This document shows positions 17,601-25,604 of a DNA stretch of 64,000 bases, piece after piece. A model generated the notes under the pieces. The model saw nothing but the letters and a program-made list of their open reading frames with translations. It was not told the DNA's origin and made no database searches. The translations under genes were made by a program, and so were the position numbers. Each line of letters begins with the position of its first letter. Within the stretch, counting starts at the first letter, position 1. Location: assembly GCA_001799285.1 (NCBI GenBank), contig MGTD01000007.1, positions 1-64,000 of the forward strand. The letters are read 5' to 3'. The DNA comes from Deltaproteobacteria bacterium RIFOXYD12_FULL_56_24. GTDB lineage: Bacteria > Desulfobacterota > Desulfobulbia > Desulfobulbales > Desulfurivibrionaceae.

Positions 17601-17806
17601 GAAAAAAATATGAATGATAATTCATGAGGGAAATACAGGGGGCATGGATACAAATCCACAGCGGGCGGCGGCGGGATAGATGGAACTTCAGACGACAAGG
17701 GAAGGAGAAATTGTTGGCCGGGCGAAACCAGATAATTCCCGCGCAGGCAGGAATGACGTTAAAGAACCGGCGACAGATTAGTGGTAATCAGCTTTGCAAA
17801 AGGCGG

Positions 17807-18124
17807 CTATTGATTGTTCCCGTAACGCATTGTCACGCATTGCATGATGTTGACAAGGCCCGGTTCGGCAATGTGGTAATAGACATTGCGGCTCTGCCGC
17901 TCGCTGCGCAAAAAGCCCCGATCCTTTAAAAGGCGAAGGTGTTCGGAGGCCATGTTGCTCGGGATCTCGCAGGCAGCGGCAAGCTCCCCGACCGTACTCG
18001 GCTCCTGAAGCAAAATCTGGATCATCCTCAGACGATGGGGATGGGAGAGGCTGCGTAAACATTCGGCCGCTTTCCCCAGCACCTCAATGTCCAGCAGTTC
18101 GATATCCGTGGCGGGATGATTCAT
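17807..18124 (-). CDS. ArsR-family winged-helix repressor (copy 2)
   Basis: A 105-residue paralogue identical to the 17200-17517 protein at 96 of 105 positions; the DNA is likewise close over the whole gene, so this is a recent duplication. Changes are clustered at the N-terminus (residues 2-7), plus E17G, G21E, G78S, A91V and S104N; the recognition helix (residues ~52-63) is unchanged, so both should bind the same operator. No target gene follows it: the next gene on the strand is copy 1. A possible promoter (TTGACA, 17-base spacer, TACTGT) lies about 90 bases upstream. Confidence 0.88.
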   Translation of the reverse strand: MNHPATDIELLDIEVLGKAAECLRSLSHPHRLRMIQILLQEPSTVGELAAACEIPSNMASEHLRLLKDRGFLRSERQSRNVYYHIAEPGLVNIMQCVTMRYGNNQ

Positions 18125-18314
18125 AAGGAGTCTGTTATTTTGCTGTGTGGTTATTGTTTATTGTGAACCTCTCTTGCTTCACCTTCTGCAAGAAGCCCCC
18201 GGCACAGTATTACTTGTGGTGAAACATGTCAAGCGGATTGGGCAAGAATATTAAGAGGTTATCCGTAAAGTCGAATCTGGGGTTCTTGGATATCCTGTAT
18301 TGCTCCGGCCTCCC

Positions 18315-18350
18315 AAACAAAAAACCCGGTCGGGGCAAAGCCCGGCCGGG
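18315..18350 (-). terminator. Terminator after DUF1640 gene
   Basis: On the minus strand CCCGGCCGGG-CTTTG-CCCCGACCGGG followed by TTTTTTG. It lies 50 bases past the stop of the DUF1640 gene. Confidence 0.7.
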
Positions 18351-18360
18351 AGTTGGTGTA

Positions 18361-18383
18361 GGGGCTCGGCATGCCGTGCCCTA
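18361..18383. repeat. GGCACGGCATGCCGTGCC-type palindrome, copy 1
   Basis: GGGGCTCGGCATGCCGTGCCC, one of four copies of a short palindrome between 18.3 and 22 kb, each next to a terminator-like hairpin. It resembles REP-type intergenic palindromes. Confidence 0.6.
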
Positions 18384-18399
18384 CTTGGATTTATTCATT

Positions 18400-18675
18400 C
18401 TACAGGAATTGTTTGGCAAAATTAGCAAGTGCAATTGCAATGACGACTCCGAGCATCCATTTGACCAAGATGAGCTCGCCGGAAATTCTGGCGTCTAATT
18501 TGGCAATATCTGCACGCAACGCTTCTATGTCGTGTTTCGTGGCAAAAGATGTGTCCAGCGCCTCGGCAAAAGCCGCTGTTTGTGCTTCGGAGAAGGCTGT
18601 TGCCTGATCGCGCGACACTCCAGCTTTTTCGAGGCGCTCAACGAACTTTAAGGTGTCAAAAGTTATAGTAGCCAT
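18400..18675 (-). CDS. DUF1640-like coiled-coil membrane protein
   Basis: A 91-residue protein. It begins MATITFDTLKFVERLEKAGV and has the pattern ATAFSEAQTAAFAEAL..TSFATKHDIEAL, typical of the DUF1640/CCDC90-like family. A heptad-repeat region (~residues 44-66) precedes a single C-terminal transmembrane helix (~70-90). Function unknown; bacterial members often sit near phage or toxin-antitoxin loci. No neighbour suggests a role; a terminator follows. Confidence 0.7.
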   Translation of the reverse strand: MATITFDTLKFVERLEKAGVSRDQATAFSEAQTAAFAEALDTSFATKHDIEALRADIAKLDARISGELILVKWMLGVVIAIALANFAKQFL

Positions 18676-18851
18676 ATCTAGAAATTATCGCCCTCAATAA
18701 GAAAAGTCAAGAAGAGAAAACCCCCGACAGGTGGTGGGATGTAGGGCGGAAGGCGGAAAGCAAAACAAAAAAATCCTCGGCGATCTGACTTGGTGGCAAG
18801 GGAAGAATTCATGGCATGGCTTAGAAATTCTTTTACGCTTCGGCTATTGCC

Positions 18852-19118
18852 TCAGCTTGATTTTCTCCCCCGGTCCCTTCTCTTCCCCGTGACACGTTCA
18901 TACAAGCTTTCTGGCGCCAGATCAAAACCGCATGACCAAGCCAGTGTTGGCCACCCATCCAGGTAGAACTTTTTAAATTCATCGGTGGCCAGCAGAGGCG
19001 TGGCCACTTTGTACTTTTGGATGAGATCAAGTAAATCTACCACTCCGCTCTCGCCCGTATTAAACTTAATCCAGATTTTATAGCCATCCTGATATTTTGC
19101 TTCACTCACACCTATCAT
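18852..19118 (-). CDS. DUF2442 domain protein
   Basis: An 88-residue protein with the DUF2442 pattern: KYQDGYKIWIKFNTGESGVVDL, then DEFKKFYLDGWPTLAWSCGFDLAPESLYE. Such genes usually follow a DUF4160 gene, as here, and the pair is often listed as a putative toxin-antitoxin-like module without proven activity. The start lies 11 bases after the DUF4160 reading frame's native stop, with GGGAGGAAC as ribosome site. Confidence 0.78.
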   Translation of the reverse strand: MIGVSEAKYQDGYKIWIKFNTGESGVVDLLDLIQKYKVATPLLATDEFKKFYLDGWPTLAWSCGFDLAPESLYERVTGKRRDRGRKSS

Positions 19119-19129
19119 GTTGTTCCTCC

Positions 19130-19377
19130 CTACACTAACGGCTCAATTTTATGGAAGTCGTAAGATTCCCACATAGCAAGCAGTTCATCTTGATGCAGTT
19201 CTGCCATTCCTCAACAAGACCCCGAACTCTGGCAGGTAGCCAACCATCAACTATGTTCAGAGTCTTAATCGCCATTGTAGCCTTATATTCATTATAACTC
19301 ACATGAAAATGTGGCGGATTGTGCTCGTCAAAATACATGCTGATAACAATACCCAGAAAACGACATATCTCCGGCAT
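19130..19377 (-). pseudogene. DUF4160 domain protein, frameshifted near its end
   Basis: The first ~57 residues (MPEICRFLGIVISMYFDEHN through LPARVRGLVEEW) are a normal DUF4160 protein. After that the open frame gives unrelated sequence to a stop at 19135. Shifting by one base at about 19204 (one G missing after TGG) restores the family ending WAELHQDELLAMW and a native stop at 19130-19132. The missing base could be a real mutation or a sequencing error. It forms a pair with the DUF2442 gene downstream. Confidence 0.75.
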
Positions 19378-19557
19378 AACAAACCTCCCCCCTTGCCACT
19401 CTTAACACCTTGAAAATCTGACATTTTTTATAAAGTACAACAAGAAAGCGTGAAGCGCAAGAAAACCAGAGATATCGATTACAAAATTCAGGCTCTTGGC
19501 TATCGTCGGATAATGAGGGCTTATGTCAACACCAAAGGTTGTTGTCAACAGGAGAAA

Positions 19558-19600
19558 ACAAAAAAATCCCCGGCTGGCGAACCAGACGGGGATTTTTGTT
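19558..19600 (-). terminator. Terminator after porin gene
   Basis: A hairpin AAAAATCCCCG...CGGGGATTTTT with T-tracts on both strands, about 54 bases past the stop of the porin at 19654. The palindrome repeat at 19608 lies between them. Confidence 0.75.
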
Positions 19601-19607
19601 TTTCGGC

Positions 19608-19630
19608 AGGGGCACGGCAGGCCGTGCCCC
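19608..19630. repeat. GGCACGGC palindrome, copy 2
   Basis: GGGGCACGGCAGGCCGTGCC with flanking C-tract, same family as 18361, 21130 and 21971. Confidence 0.6.
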
Positions 19631-19653
19631 TACGGTTAATTACCCGAGGGTAA

Positions 19654-20931
19654 TTAGAACTTCATGGTGATGCCGTGACGCAGCCAGTAAATATCATCGA
19701 TGTCCATGCTGGATTTGCCATGGGTGTAAGCGTCATCGGTCATGACGTAGAAGCCTTCGACCAAGTAGGTCAGGTTGGAGGTGAGTTTCCAGGCGGCCTT
19801 GGCGTGCAACTCGGTGCCGAGATCGTCGGTTTTGGCGCCATTGGCGGCCGTAACATCCTCGGTGGTCTGGAGGAAGTTCAGAGCGCCGAAGAGGCTGAGC
19901 GGCTTGCCGGTGATCGGGCAGGTTACCGAGGTGCTGGCGTTCAACTGCATGATGGTCAGGTTAGAGAGCCCGGTGTTGCCTGAGCCGATTTTGCCGCTGC
20001 CCGGGGTTGCCAGGGCATAGCCGGCCAGGGTGTTGTGGCGATAGGTGGAGAACAGATAAGCAAGGAACGTATCGTTGTCGTTATCGGCGCTGTTGTCGTC
20101 GCCGGAGCCCTGGGCCAACATGGCGCCGATTGTGCTCTTGCCGATTTTGTAGTCGGCATTGAGCTGCACGGCATAACCGTTGGCATCTACCGCAGTGGTT
20201 CCGTTGTCGGAGTAGGTGCCGAACTGCAAGTTGACGTCGCCCTTCACGGTCAGGCCACCAGCCTTGACCGTGGCGTTGAGGCCCAGGTCGGACATGGCCA
20301 AGCCGTTGAAATAACTAGACTCATCGTCGGCGCCACCTTTGAGGAGGGTATAGGCCACATCGCCGCTGAAGTTGTCGCTGAACTTGCGGCCCAGGTGTAC
20401 GATGTAGGCGTCAAGGTCGCTGGAGTTGTCATCGAGGGCACTTCCTTCAGACAGCTTTACGGTCAGAAGGCCAACCTTGGTGCCTGCCAGGTCGCCATAG
20501 ACGAGGATGCCGCTGTCCGGCGCGTCAGACCGGTGGTCGATAAAGTTGTTGCCGGGCAGGTTGAGGTGCATGCGGCCGGCTTTGAGGCCAAAGCTGGTGG
20601 GCTTGTAATCGATCCAGGCCTCATCGATGTACATCTCTGAGCCGGCTTTGGTTGCGGGGCCATCATCCCAGTTAAAGTTGTCGGTGCTGGTGCTGGCGCT
20701 GCCGAGCCGGATGTAGCCGGTCAGGTTATCGGAAGGCTTGGATTTGAAGCCGACCTGAACCTTCTGGTCGTAATAATTTTTTGCCGCTTTATCGGTGCCG
20801 ATAGTGGTGTCGATGTTGATGCCCCGGATCCGGACAACGCCGTCCACCTCGATGCCGGCCGCGGAGGCCGCCACCGCGCCGCCCAAGATCAGGGCGGTGC
20901 TTACTGCTACTGTTGCCAGTACTTTTTTCAT
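19654..20931 (-). CDS. Outer-membrane beta-barrel porin
   Basis: A 425-residue protein with a signal peptide cleaved after ASAA (~residue 24) and a wholly beta-rich mature chain, with alternating Gly/Asp/aromatic strands ending HGITMKF; the terminal Phe is the barrel-assembly signal. It resembles porins of anaerobic Desulfobacterota (carbohydrate/anion-porin-like), but no named family could be confirmed by eye. Start ATG 20929-20931 with AAAGGAG upstream; the frame runs 21 codons further without need. It has its own promoter at 21056-21083 and a terminator, so it is monocistronic. Calcium-like Asp/Asn loops (SGDDNSADNDND) are notable. Confidence 0.8.
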   Translation of the reverse strand: MKKVLATVAVSTALILGGAVAASAAGIEVDGVVRIRGINIDTTIGTDKAAKNYYDQKVQVGFKSKPSDNLTGYIRLGSASTSTDNFNWDDGPATKAGSEMYIDEAWIDYKPTSFGLKAGRMHLNLPGNNFIDHRSDAPDSGILVYGDLAGTKVGLLTVKLSEGSALDDNSSDLDAYIVHLGRKFSDNFSGDVAYTLLKGGADDESSYFNGLAMSDLGLNATVKAGGLTVKGDVNLQFGTYSDNGTTAVDANGYAVQLNADYKIGKSTIGAMLAQGSGDDNSADNDNDTFLAYLFSTYRHNTLAGYALATPGSGKIGSGNTGLSNLTIMQLNASTSVTCPITGKPLSLFGALNFLQTTEDVTAANGAKTDDLGTELHAKAAWKLTSNLTYLVEGFYVMTDDAYTHGKSSMDIDDIYWLRHGITMKF

Positions 20932-21055
20932 CTCTCTTTCTCCTTTCTGCTTGTGGTTTGTTATCGCGTCCGGCCGACGGTTTGCGCCGCACAACCAGCC
21001 CGCGAACCCATTTTACCGCTCGCTATCCCGCAAAGGGAAAGCAAACTGTCTATCC

Positions 21056-21083
21056 TGTATAATAGGTACGGAAACATTGTCAA
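21056..21083 (-). promoter_or_regulatory. Sigma-70 promoter for the porin
   Basis: On the minus strand TTGACA (21083-21078), 16-base spacer, TATACA (21061-21056). The predicted leader is about 115 bases long. Confidence 0.65.
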
Positions 21084-21129
21084 GCATAAAAGTATAAAAA
21101 TTTTTATCCGGTTCATTTTTTTGGACTGC

Positions 21130-21152
21130 AGGGCCCGGCATGCCGTGCCCCT
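21130..21152. repeat. GGCACGGC palindrome, copy 3
   Basis: AGGGCCCGGCATGCCGTGCC followed by CCT; same palindrome family, here within the porin's upstream region. Confidence 0.55.
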
Positions 21153-21338
21153 GCGGTGTTTTCTTTGCCGGGGAAGTTTTGGGGGTTGGGAGTTACAATG
21201 TTTCCGAAATTTACGTTGATAGATTCCGAATTACACGGCACGATGTTCCCATGAAAACAACCAGTTACTATCAGGAAGTGTCAAGACCCCGTTGTCTCCT
21301 CGAATACGGAAACCGCTGAGGCAATGTACGAACACCCA

Positions 21339-21367
21339 TTGACAGTACAATCAATATCCTTTAGATT
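21339..21367 (+). promoter_or_regulatory. Promoter candidate for dinJ-yafQ
   Basis: TTGACA (21339-21344), 17-base spacer, TAGATT (21362-21367). The next gene starts 76 bases on. Confidence 0.5.
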
Positions 21368-21442
21368 GTCGATAGATGTACTTAAAACCGCTGGGTGTAA
21401 CCAGGGCAAGCCACTCGCAACTCTTGTTAACGAGGAAAATTT

Positions 21443-21682
21443 ATGGCCAAAGAAATGCAAATGTCGATCAAAATGGAGCCGGAACTTCACGCGGAATTCA
21501 TGGCGGTTGCCGCAACCACGCATACCCCGGCGGCGCAAATCGTTCGCCAGCTTATCCGGAGTTTCATTATTCGCCATGAAACTCCAAACGCTACAACCAT
21601 CGCCGCGATGCAGGCCGCCGACAGGGGCGAAGGAACGTCATTTGACTCTGCCGATGCCTTGTTTAAAGACCTTGGGATATGA
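21443..21682 (+). CDS. dinJ: RelB/DinJ-type antitoxin
   Basis: A 79-residue protein with an N-terminal ribbon-helix-helix (MSIKMEPELHAEFMAVAATT, then AAQIVRQLIRSFI) that should dimerise and bind the operon promoter. The C-terminal IAAMQAADRGEGTSFDSADALF is like the toxin-wrapping tail of DinJ. Ribosome site GAGG. Its TGA stop overlaps the ATG of the following yafQ-like frame (ATGA), the usual arrangement for this module. The toxin partner is frameshifted. Confidence 0.8.
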   Translation: MAKEMQMSIKMEPELHAEFMAVAATTHTPAAQIVRQLIRSFIIRHETPNATTIAAMQAADRGEGTSFDSADALFKDLGI

Positions 21683-21965
21683 GACAAGTGCAACACTATA
21701 TAAGCGTAAGCGGTGGACAGTTTAAGCGGGATGTTCAGCAAGCGGAAAACGCGGCAAAGATGTGAGCAAACTCCGGGCACTGGTAATGTTGTTGCTTGCA
21801 AGTGAGCCATTGCCCGCGAAATATAAAGATCACCCGCTGAAAGGCGACTGGAAACACCACCGGAATAGCCACATCGAGCCGGACTGGCTGCTGATCTACA
21901 AGATCGGTGGCGACAACCTGCATCTTGTGCGTACTGGCACCCATGCGGATATTTTCGGAAAATGA
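21679..21965 (+). pseudogene. yafQ: YafQ-family toxin, frameshifted
   Basis: Starting at ATG 21679, the first frame gives MRQVQHYISVSGGQFKRDVQ, which fits the start of YafQ (..SGQF.RDV..A), then soon hits TGA at 21763. One frame over, from about 21744, the protein continues as KRGKDVSKLRALVMLL to RTGTHADIFGK, the rest of YafQ with the KDHPL, HIEPDW and TGTHA motifs of this ribosome-dependent mRNA endonuclease. A one-base loss (or two-base gain) near 21740 breaks it. It may be an inactivated toxin, or a sequencing error in an intact pair. Confidence 0.75.
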
Positions 21966-21970
21966 GAGTG

Positions 21971-21992
21971 GGGGCACGGCATGCCGTGCCCA
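21971..21992. repeat. GGCACGGC palindrome, copy 4
   Basis: GGGGCACGGCATGCCGTGCC just after the yafQ stop and before a terminator; the best-preserved copy of the family. Confidence 0.6.
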
Positions 21993-22002
21993 CCGAAAAA
22001 CA

Positions 22003-22038
22003 AAAATCACCGGTTGGTTCGTCAGCCGGTGATTTTTT
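22003..22038 (+). terminator. Terminator after dinJ-yafQ
   Basis: AAAAATCACCGG-(loop)-CCGGTGATTTTTT: a hairpin with a T-tract about 40 bases past the yafQ stop. Confidence 0.75.
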
Positions 22039-22188
22039 CATTCCTTTTACCTTCCCCCTTCTCTCATCGCGCCTCTCTTGACTTTTGGCCGGAGGTAGAA
22101 TAAGAATATCTGTTTTTCCGCCTTATTTTTCTGATGGACGCATTTTCTCCGGCGGAAACCCCGGTTTTTTTGACGAAGGTGAGGCAAG

Positions 22189-22414
22189 GTTACCTATCAC
22201 GGGGCAACACCACAAAGGTCAAATAACTACGGAATCACCCTTCGGTTATAAGTTTCGTATTGTACCCTAAAGGGCATAAAATCCGACAAGCTGCTCAACT
22301 CAACTAAAAGCGGTCACAGGGTGCCGCAGATTGCGGCAAGCGGGACGGCGATGCGTACTTTTGTACGTGAGCCGGACCGATCGCCGCAAGATGTGGTGCC
22401 CTGTGATCGCTTAC
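22189..22414 (+). mobile_element. Long MITE copy upstream of hisS
   Basis: A 226-bp element beginning GTTACCTATCACGGGGCAAC and ending GCCCTGTGATCGCTTAC, with perfect 8-bp duplication GAGGCAAG at 22181-22188 and 22415-22422. Modules B and A match the 154-bp copies, but about 70 extra bases lie between them (roughly 22235-22305). The right duplication carries the GAGG ribosome site of hisS. Confidence 0.88.
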
Positions 22415-22424
22415 GAGGCAAGCG

Positions 22425-23711
22425 ATGACCATTCAGGCCCTAAAAGGCTTTAAGGATATTCTCCCCGAGGAGGTCGGACTCTGGCAGCATATCGAGGCTT
22501 CTGCCAGGGACATTCTGCATCGCTTCGGCTTTGCCGAGATCCGGGTGCCGATTCTGGAAAAGACCGAGCTTTTTGCCCGCTCTATAGGCGAGGCCACAGA
22601 TATTGTCGAAAAAGAGATGTACTCCTTTGCCGACCGCAACGGCGACTCGGTTACCATGCGGCCGGAAGGCACGGCCTCGGTGCTGCGGGCCTTTATCGAG
22701 CATGGGTTGCAGACGAGGCTGCCGGTGCAGCGTCTCTACACCATCGGCCCTATGTTCCGGCACGAACGCCCGCAGAAGGGGCGATTGCGCCAGTTTCACC
22801 AGCTGAGCGTCGAGGTGCTCGGCCTGGATCATCCCCGGCTGGATGCGGAGCTGATCGCCATGGCCTGGCTGATTCTCGAAGAGCTTGGCCTGACGACCAG
22901 CCTGCAGATCAACTCCCTGGGCTGCCCGGCCTGCCGACCCGCTTATAAAGAAGCCCTGGTGAATTTTCTGGCCGCCCGGCAGGATCTGATCTGCGAGGAT
23001 TGCCGGCGGCGCACGGTGAGCAATCCGCTGCGGGTTCTGGACTGTAAGAGCAGCCATTGCCAGGAGCAATATGTGGACGCGCCGGCCATCCTCGATCATC
23101 TTTGCCTTGGCTGCGCCGACCATTTTGCGCAAACGCGGGCGAGCCTTGAGCTGCTGGCGGTTCCCTATGCGGTGAACCCCTTCATGGTCCGCGGCCTGGA
23201 TTACTACACCCGCACCACCTTTGAGCTGCTTACCGATACGCTCGGCGCTCAGAGCGCGGTGGGAGCGGGAGGCCGTTATGACGGGCTGGTGGCCCAGCTG
23301 GGCGGCGCCAAAGGCATGCCCGGTATCGGCTTTGCCATGGGGCTGGAACGATTGGTTCTCCTGCTCGGTCAGCAGAATGCCGACGCCTGTCCCGAGACGG
23401 CCACCGACCTTTTTGTCGCCGCTCTGGGCGAGGAGGCCACGGTCAAGGCCTTTCCCCTCGTGCATCTTTTGCGGCGCAAGGGGTTGCAGGTGGCCATGGA
23501 CCTTGAGGGCAAGAGCCTGAAAAGCCAGATGAAGCAGGCGGACCGGGCCAAGGCCCGTTTTGCCCTTATCCTGGGAGAGGAAGAGCTGGCCAAGGGCGAA
23601 GCGGTGCTCAGGGACATGACCAGCAAGGAGCAGCAAGCCCTACCGCTTGCTGGAGAACCAGAGGCCTTGTGCGCGGTGCTGGTTACGGCAATTGCAAGCA
23701 CAGCACAATAG
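22425..23711 (+). CDS. hisS: Histidyl-tRNA synthetase
   Basis: A 428-residue class II synthetase charging tRNA-His. Motif 1 is around GFAEIRVPILEKTELFARSIGE, motif 2 is MFRHERPQKGRLRQFHQLSVE (~residue 110), the histidine A loop is GLDYYTRTTFE (~265), and motif 3 is GIGFAMGLERL (~310). The C-terminal anticodon-binding domain follows. Start ATG 22425, with GAGG supplied by the target duplication of the MITE just upstream; any native promoter is now separated from the gene by 226 bp. aspS follows 104 bases on. Confidence 0.97.
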   Translation: MTIQALKGFKDILPEEVGLWQHIEASARDILHRFGFAEIRVPILEKTELFARSIGEATDIVEKEMYSFADRNGDSVTMRPEGTASVLRAFIEHGLQTRLPVQRLYTIGPMFRHERPQKGRLRQFHQLSVEVLGLDHPRLDAELIAMAWLILEELGLTTSLQINSLGCPACRPAYKEALVNFLAARQDLICEDCRRRTVSNPLRVLDCKSSHCQEQYVDAPAILDHLCLGCADHFAQTRASLELLAVPYAVNPFMVRGLDYYTRTTFELLTDTLGAQSAVGAGGRYDGLVAQLGGAKGMPGIGFAMGLERLVLLLGQQNADACPETATDLFVAALGEEATVKAFPLVHLLRRKGLQVAMDLEGKSLKSQMKQADRAKARFALILGEEELAKGEAVLRDMTSKEQQALPLAGEPEALCAVLVTAIASTAQ

Positions 23712-23754
23712 ATTGAATCCCTTGGTTATGCACACCAGCGCCTCCGCGCCCTTG

Positions 23755-23806
23755 TGTTAACCTTTTCCACTTTTAACTTTTCACTCTTCATTCTTAACTA
23801 TAAAGG
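23755..23806. repeat. AT-rich TTTTAACTTTTCACTCTTCA repeat
   Basis: Short pyrimidine-rich stretch between hisS and aspS. It matches half of the inverted arms seen at 34580-34690 and 30240-30378. Confidence 0.4.
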
Positions 23807-23815
23807 AGCAGTCCT

Positions 23816-25600
23816 ATGGAATCCATGGGAGGACTCAAGCGCACCCATCATTGCAATGCCCTCACCCACGCCGATGTCGGCAAGGAAATCGTCCTCATGG
23901 GTTGGGTGTTGCGGCGCCGCGATCATGGCGGGGTTATTTTTATCGACCTCAGAGACCGCTGGGGCCTCACCCAGGTGGTTTTCAACCCCGAGATTAACGT
24001 CGAGGTCCATGCCAAGGCGCACGGCATAAGAAGCGAATGGGTGCTGGCTATCCGGGGCATAGTCGAAGACCGGCCCGATGGCATGGTCAACCCCAAGCTG
24101 GGGACTGGCGAGATCGAGATCCGGGTTCTGGAGCTGCGCATTTTGAACCAGAGCAAGACCCCGCCCTTCCCGCTGGACGAGGAGACAGAGATATCCGACA
24201 ACCTGCGCCTCAAGTACCGCTACATCGACCTCCGTCGGCCGCGCATGGCCGAGAGCCTCATCATGCGCCACAAGGCGGCCCAGGCCATCCGTACCTATCT
24301 CAACGGCGAGAATTTTCTCGAGATCGAAACCCCGGTGCTCACCCGCTCCACCCCGGAAGGGGCCAGGGATTATCTGGTGCCGAGCCGGGTTAACCCAGGG
24401 AAATTTTACGCCCTGCCCCAGTCGCCGCAGCTTTTCAAGCAGCTCCTGATGGTGGCGGGTATGGACCGCTACTACCAGATCGTCCGCTGCTTCCGCGACG
24501 AGGACCTGCGCGCCGACCGGCAGCCCGAGTTCACCCAGGTGGATATGGAGCTCTCTTTTGTTGAGGAGGAGGACATCTATGCGGTGGGCGAGGGCTTGAT
24601 GCAGCTCTTGTTCAAGGAAACCATCGGCCTGGAGTTGAGCCTGCCGTTTGCGCGCATGACCTATGAGGAGGCGATGAACCGTTACGGCTGCGACAAGCCG
24701 GATACCCGCTTCGGCTTTGAGCTGGTCAGTCTCACCGAAGAGGTGCGCAGTTGCGGCTTCCAGGTGTTCCGCACCGTGGTGGAAAAGGGCGGCATGGTCA
24801 AGGCCATCAATGCCAAGGGGTGCGCCCATTTTTCCCGCAAGGATCTGGACGACCTCACCGGATACGTGGCCAATTTCGGAGCCAAGGGGCTGGCCTGGGT
24901 CAAGGTCAAGCCGGAAGGGGAATGGCAGTCGCCCATTGCCAAGTTTTTCAGCGACGAGGAGCGGGCAGGCATGGCCAAAACCCTGGACGCCCAGACGGAC
25001 GATCTGCTCTTTTTTGTCGCCGATCAGCCTGGGGTTGTGCATCAGGCCCTGTCCGAGCTGCGCCTTGAGCTGGCCCGCCGCCTGAACCTGATCGACAAGA
25101 AGCAGTTCAACTTTCTCTGGGTCTGCGACTTTCCGCTCTTGGAGTATGACCATGAGCAAAAGCGGCACACGGCCGTGCATCATCCCTTTACCGCGCCAAA
25201 CGAGGAAGACATTTCCCTGTTGGACAGCGAGCCTGGCAAAATGCGCAGTCGGGCCTACGATCTGGTCTTAAACGGCACCGAGATCGGCGGCGGCTCCATC
25301 CGTATCCACCAGAAGGAGATGCAGGAACGGGTCTTTGCCGCCTTGGGTATTTCCGAGGAAGAAGTGGCCGACAAGTTCGACTTTCTCGTCAAGGCCCTTG
25401 AGCTTGGCGCCCCGCCCCACGGCGGCATGGCCTTTGGCCTGGACCGCTTGATGATGATCCTTTTGGGCCGCGACTCCATCCGCGATGTTATCGCCTTCCC
25501 CAAAACCCAGAAGGCCTTCTGCCCGCTCACCGAAGCCCCGGCCGCAGTGGCGCGAAAGCAGCTTACCGAGCTGGGGTTGAGGCCGGACTGGAAGGAGTAG
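23816..25600 (+). CDS. aspS: Aspartyl-tRNA synthetase
   Basis: A 594-residue bacterial-type class II synthetase. It has an N-terminal OB anticodon-binding fold (~residues 15-110), catalytic motifs QSPQLFKQLLM, CFRDEDLRADRQPEFTQVDME and GLDRLMMILLGRDSIRDVIAFPK, and the GAD insertion domain (~290-410) found only in bacterial enzymes. Start ATG 23816 with AAAGGAG upstream. It is paired with hisS, a common order in this lineage. Whether it also charges tRNA-Asn cannot be read by eye. Confidence 0.97.
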   Translation: MESMGGLKRTHHCNALTHADVGKEIVLMGWVLRRRDHGGVIFIDLRDRWGLTQVVFNPEINVEVHAKAHGIRSEWVLAIRGIVEDRPDGMVNPKLGTGEIEIRVLELRILNQSKTPPFPLDEETEISDNLRLKYRYIDLRRPRMAESLIMRHKAAQAIRTYLNGENFLEIETPVLTRSTPEGARDYLVPSRVNPGKFYALPQSPQLFKQLLMVAGMDRYYQIVRCFRDEDLRADRQPEFTQVDMELSFVEEEDIYAVGEGLMQLLFKETIGLELSLPFARMTYEEAMNRYGCDKPDTRFGFELVSLTEEVRSCGFQVFRTVVEKGGMVKAINAKGCAHFSRKDLDDLTGYVANFGAKGLAWVKVKPEGEWQSPIAKFFSDEERAGMAKTLDAQTDDLLFFVADQPGVVHQALSELRLELARRLNLIDKKQFNFLWVCDFPLLEYDHEQKRHTAVHHPFTAPNEEDISLLDSEPGKMRSRAYDLVLNGTEIGGGSIRIHQKEMQERVFAALGISEEEVADKFDFLVKALELGAPPHGGMAFGLDRLMMILLGRDSIRDVIAFPKTQKAFCPLTEAPAAVARKQLTELGLRPDWKE

Positions 25601-25604
25601 GCGG

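Larger units (their letters stand above)
20932..21442. other. Intergenic region between porin and dinJ
   Basis: This 511-base gap holds the porin promoter (21056-21083, minus), one GGCACGGC palindrome (21130-21152), and the dinJ promoter candidate (21339-21367, plus). No convincing gene is seen. Confidence 0.6.

Noticed and set aside
18833-19030. Alternative minus-strand frame through the DUF2442 end, suggesting a frameshift there too
   Set aside because: The DUF2442 core is intact in its own frame and the tail is variable in the family, so no break is needed.
19450-19653. 67-codon frame after the DUF4160 gene
   Set aside because: Its second half is the porin terminator and palindrome repeat; no recognisable domain.
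22085-22270. Short frame upstream of hisS
   Set aside because: Runs into the MITE and has no family pattern or ribosome site.
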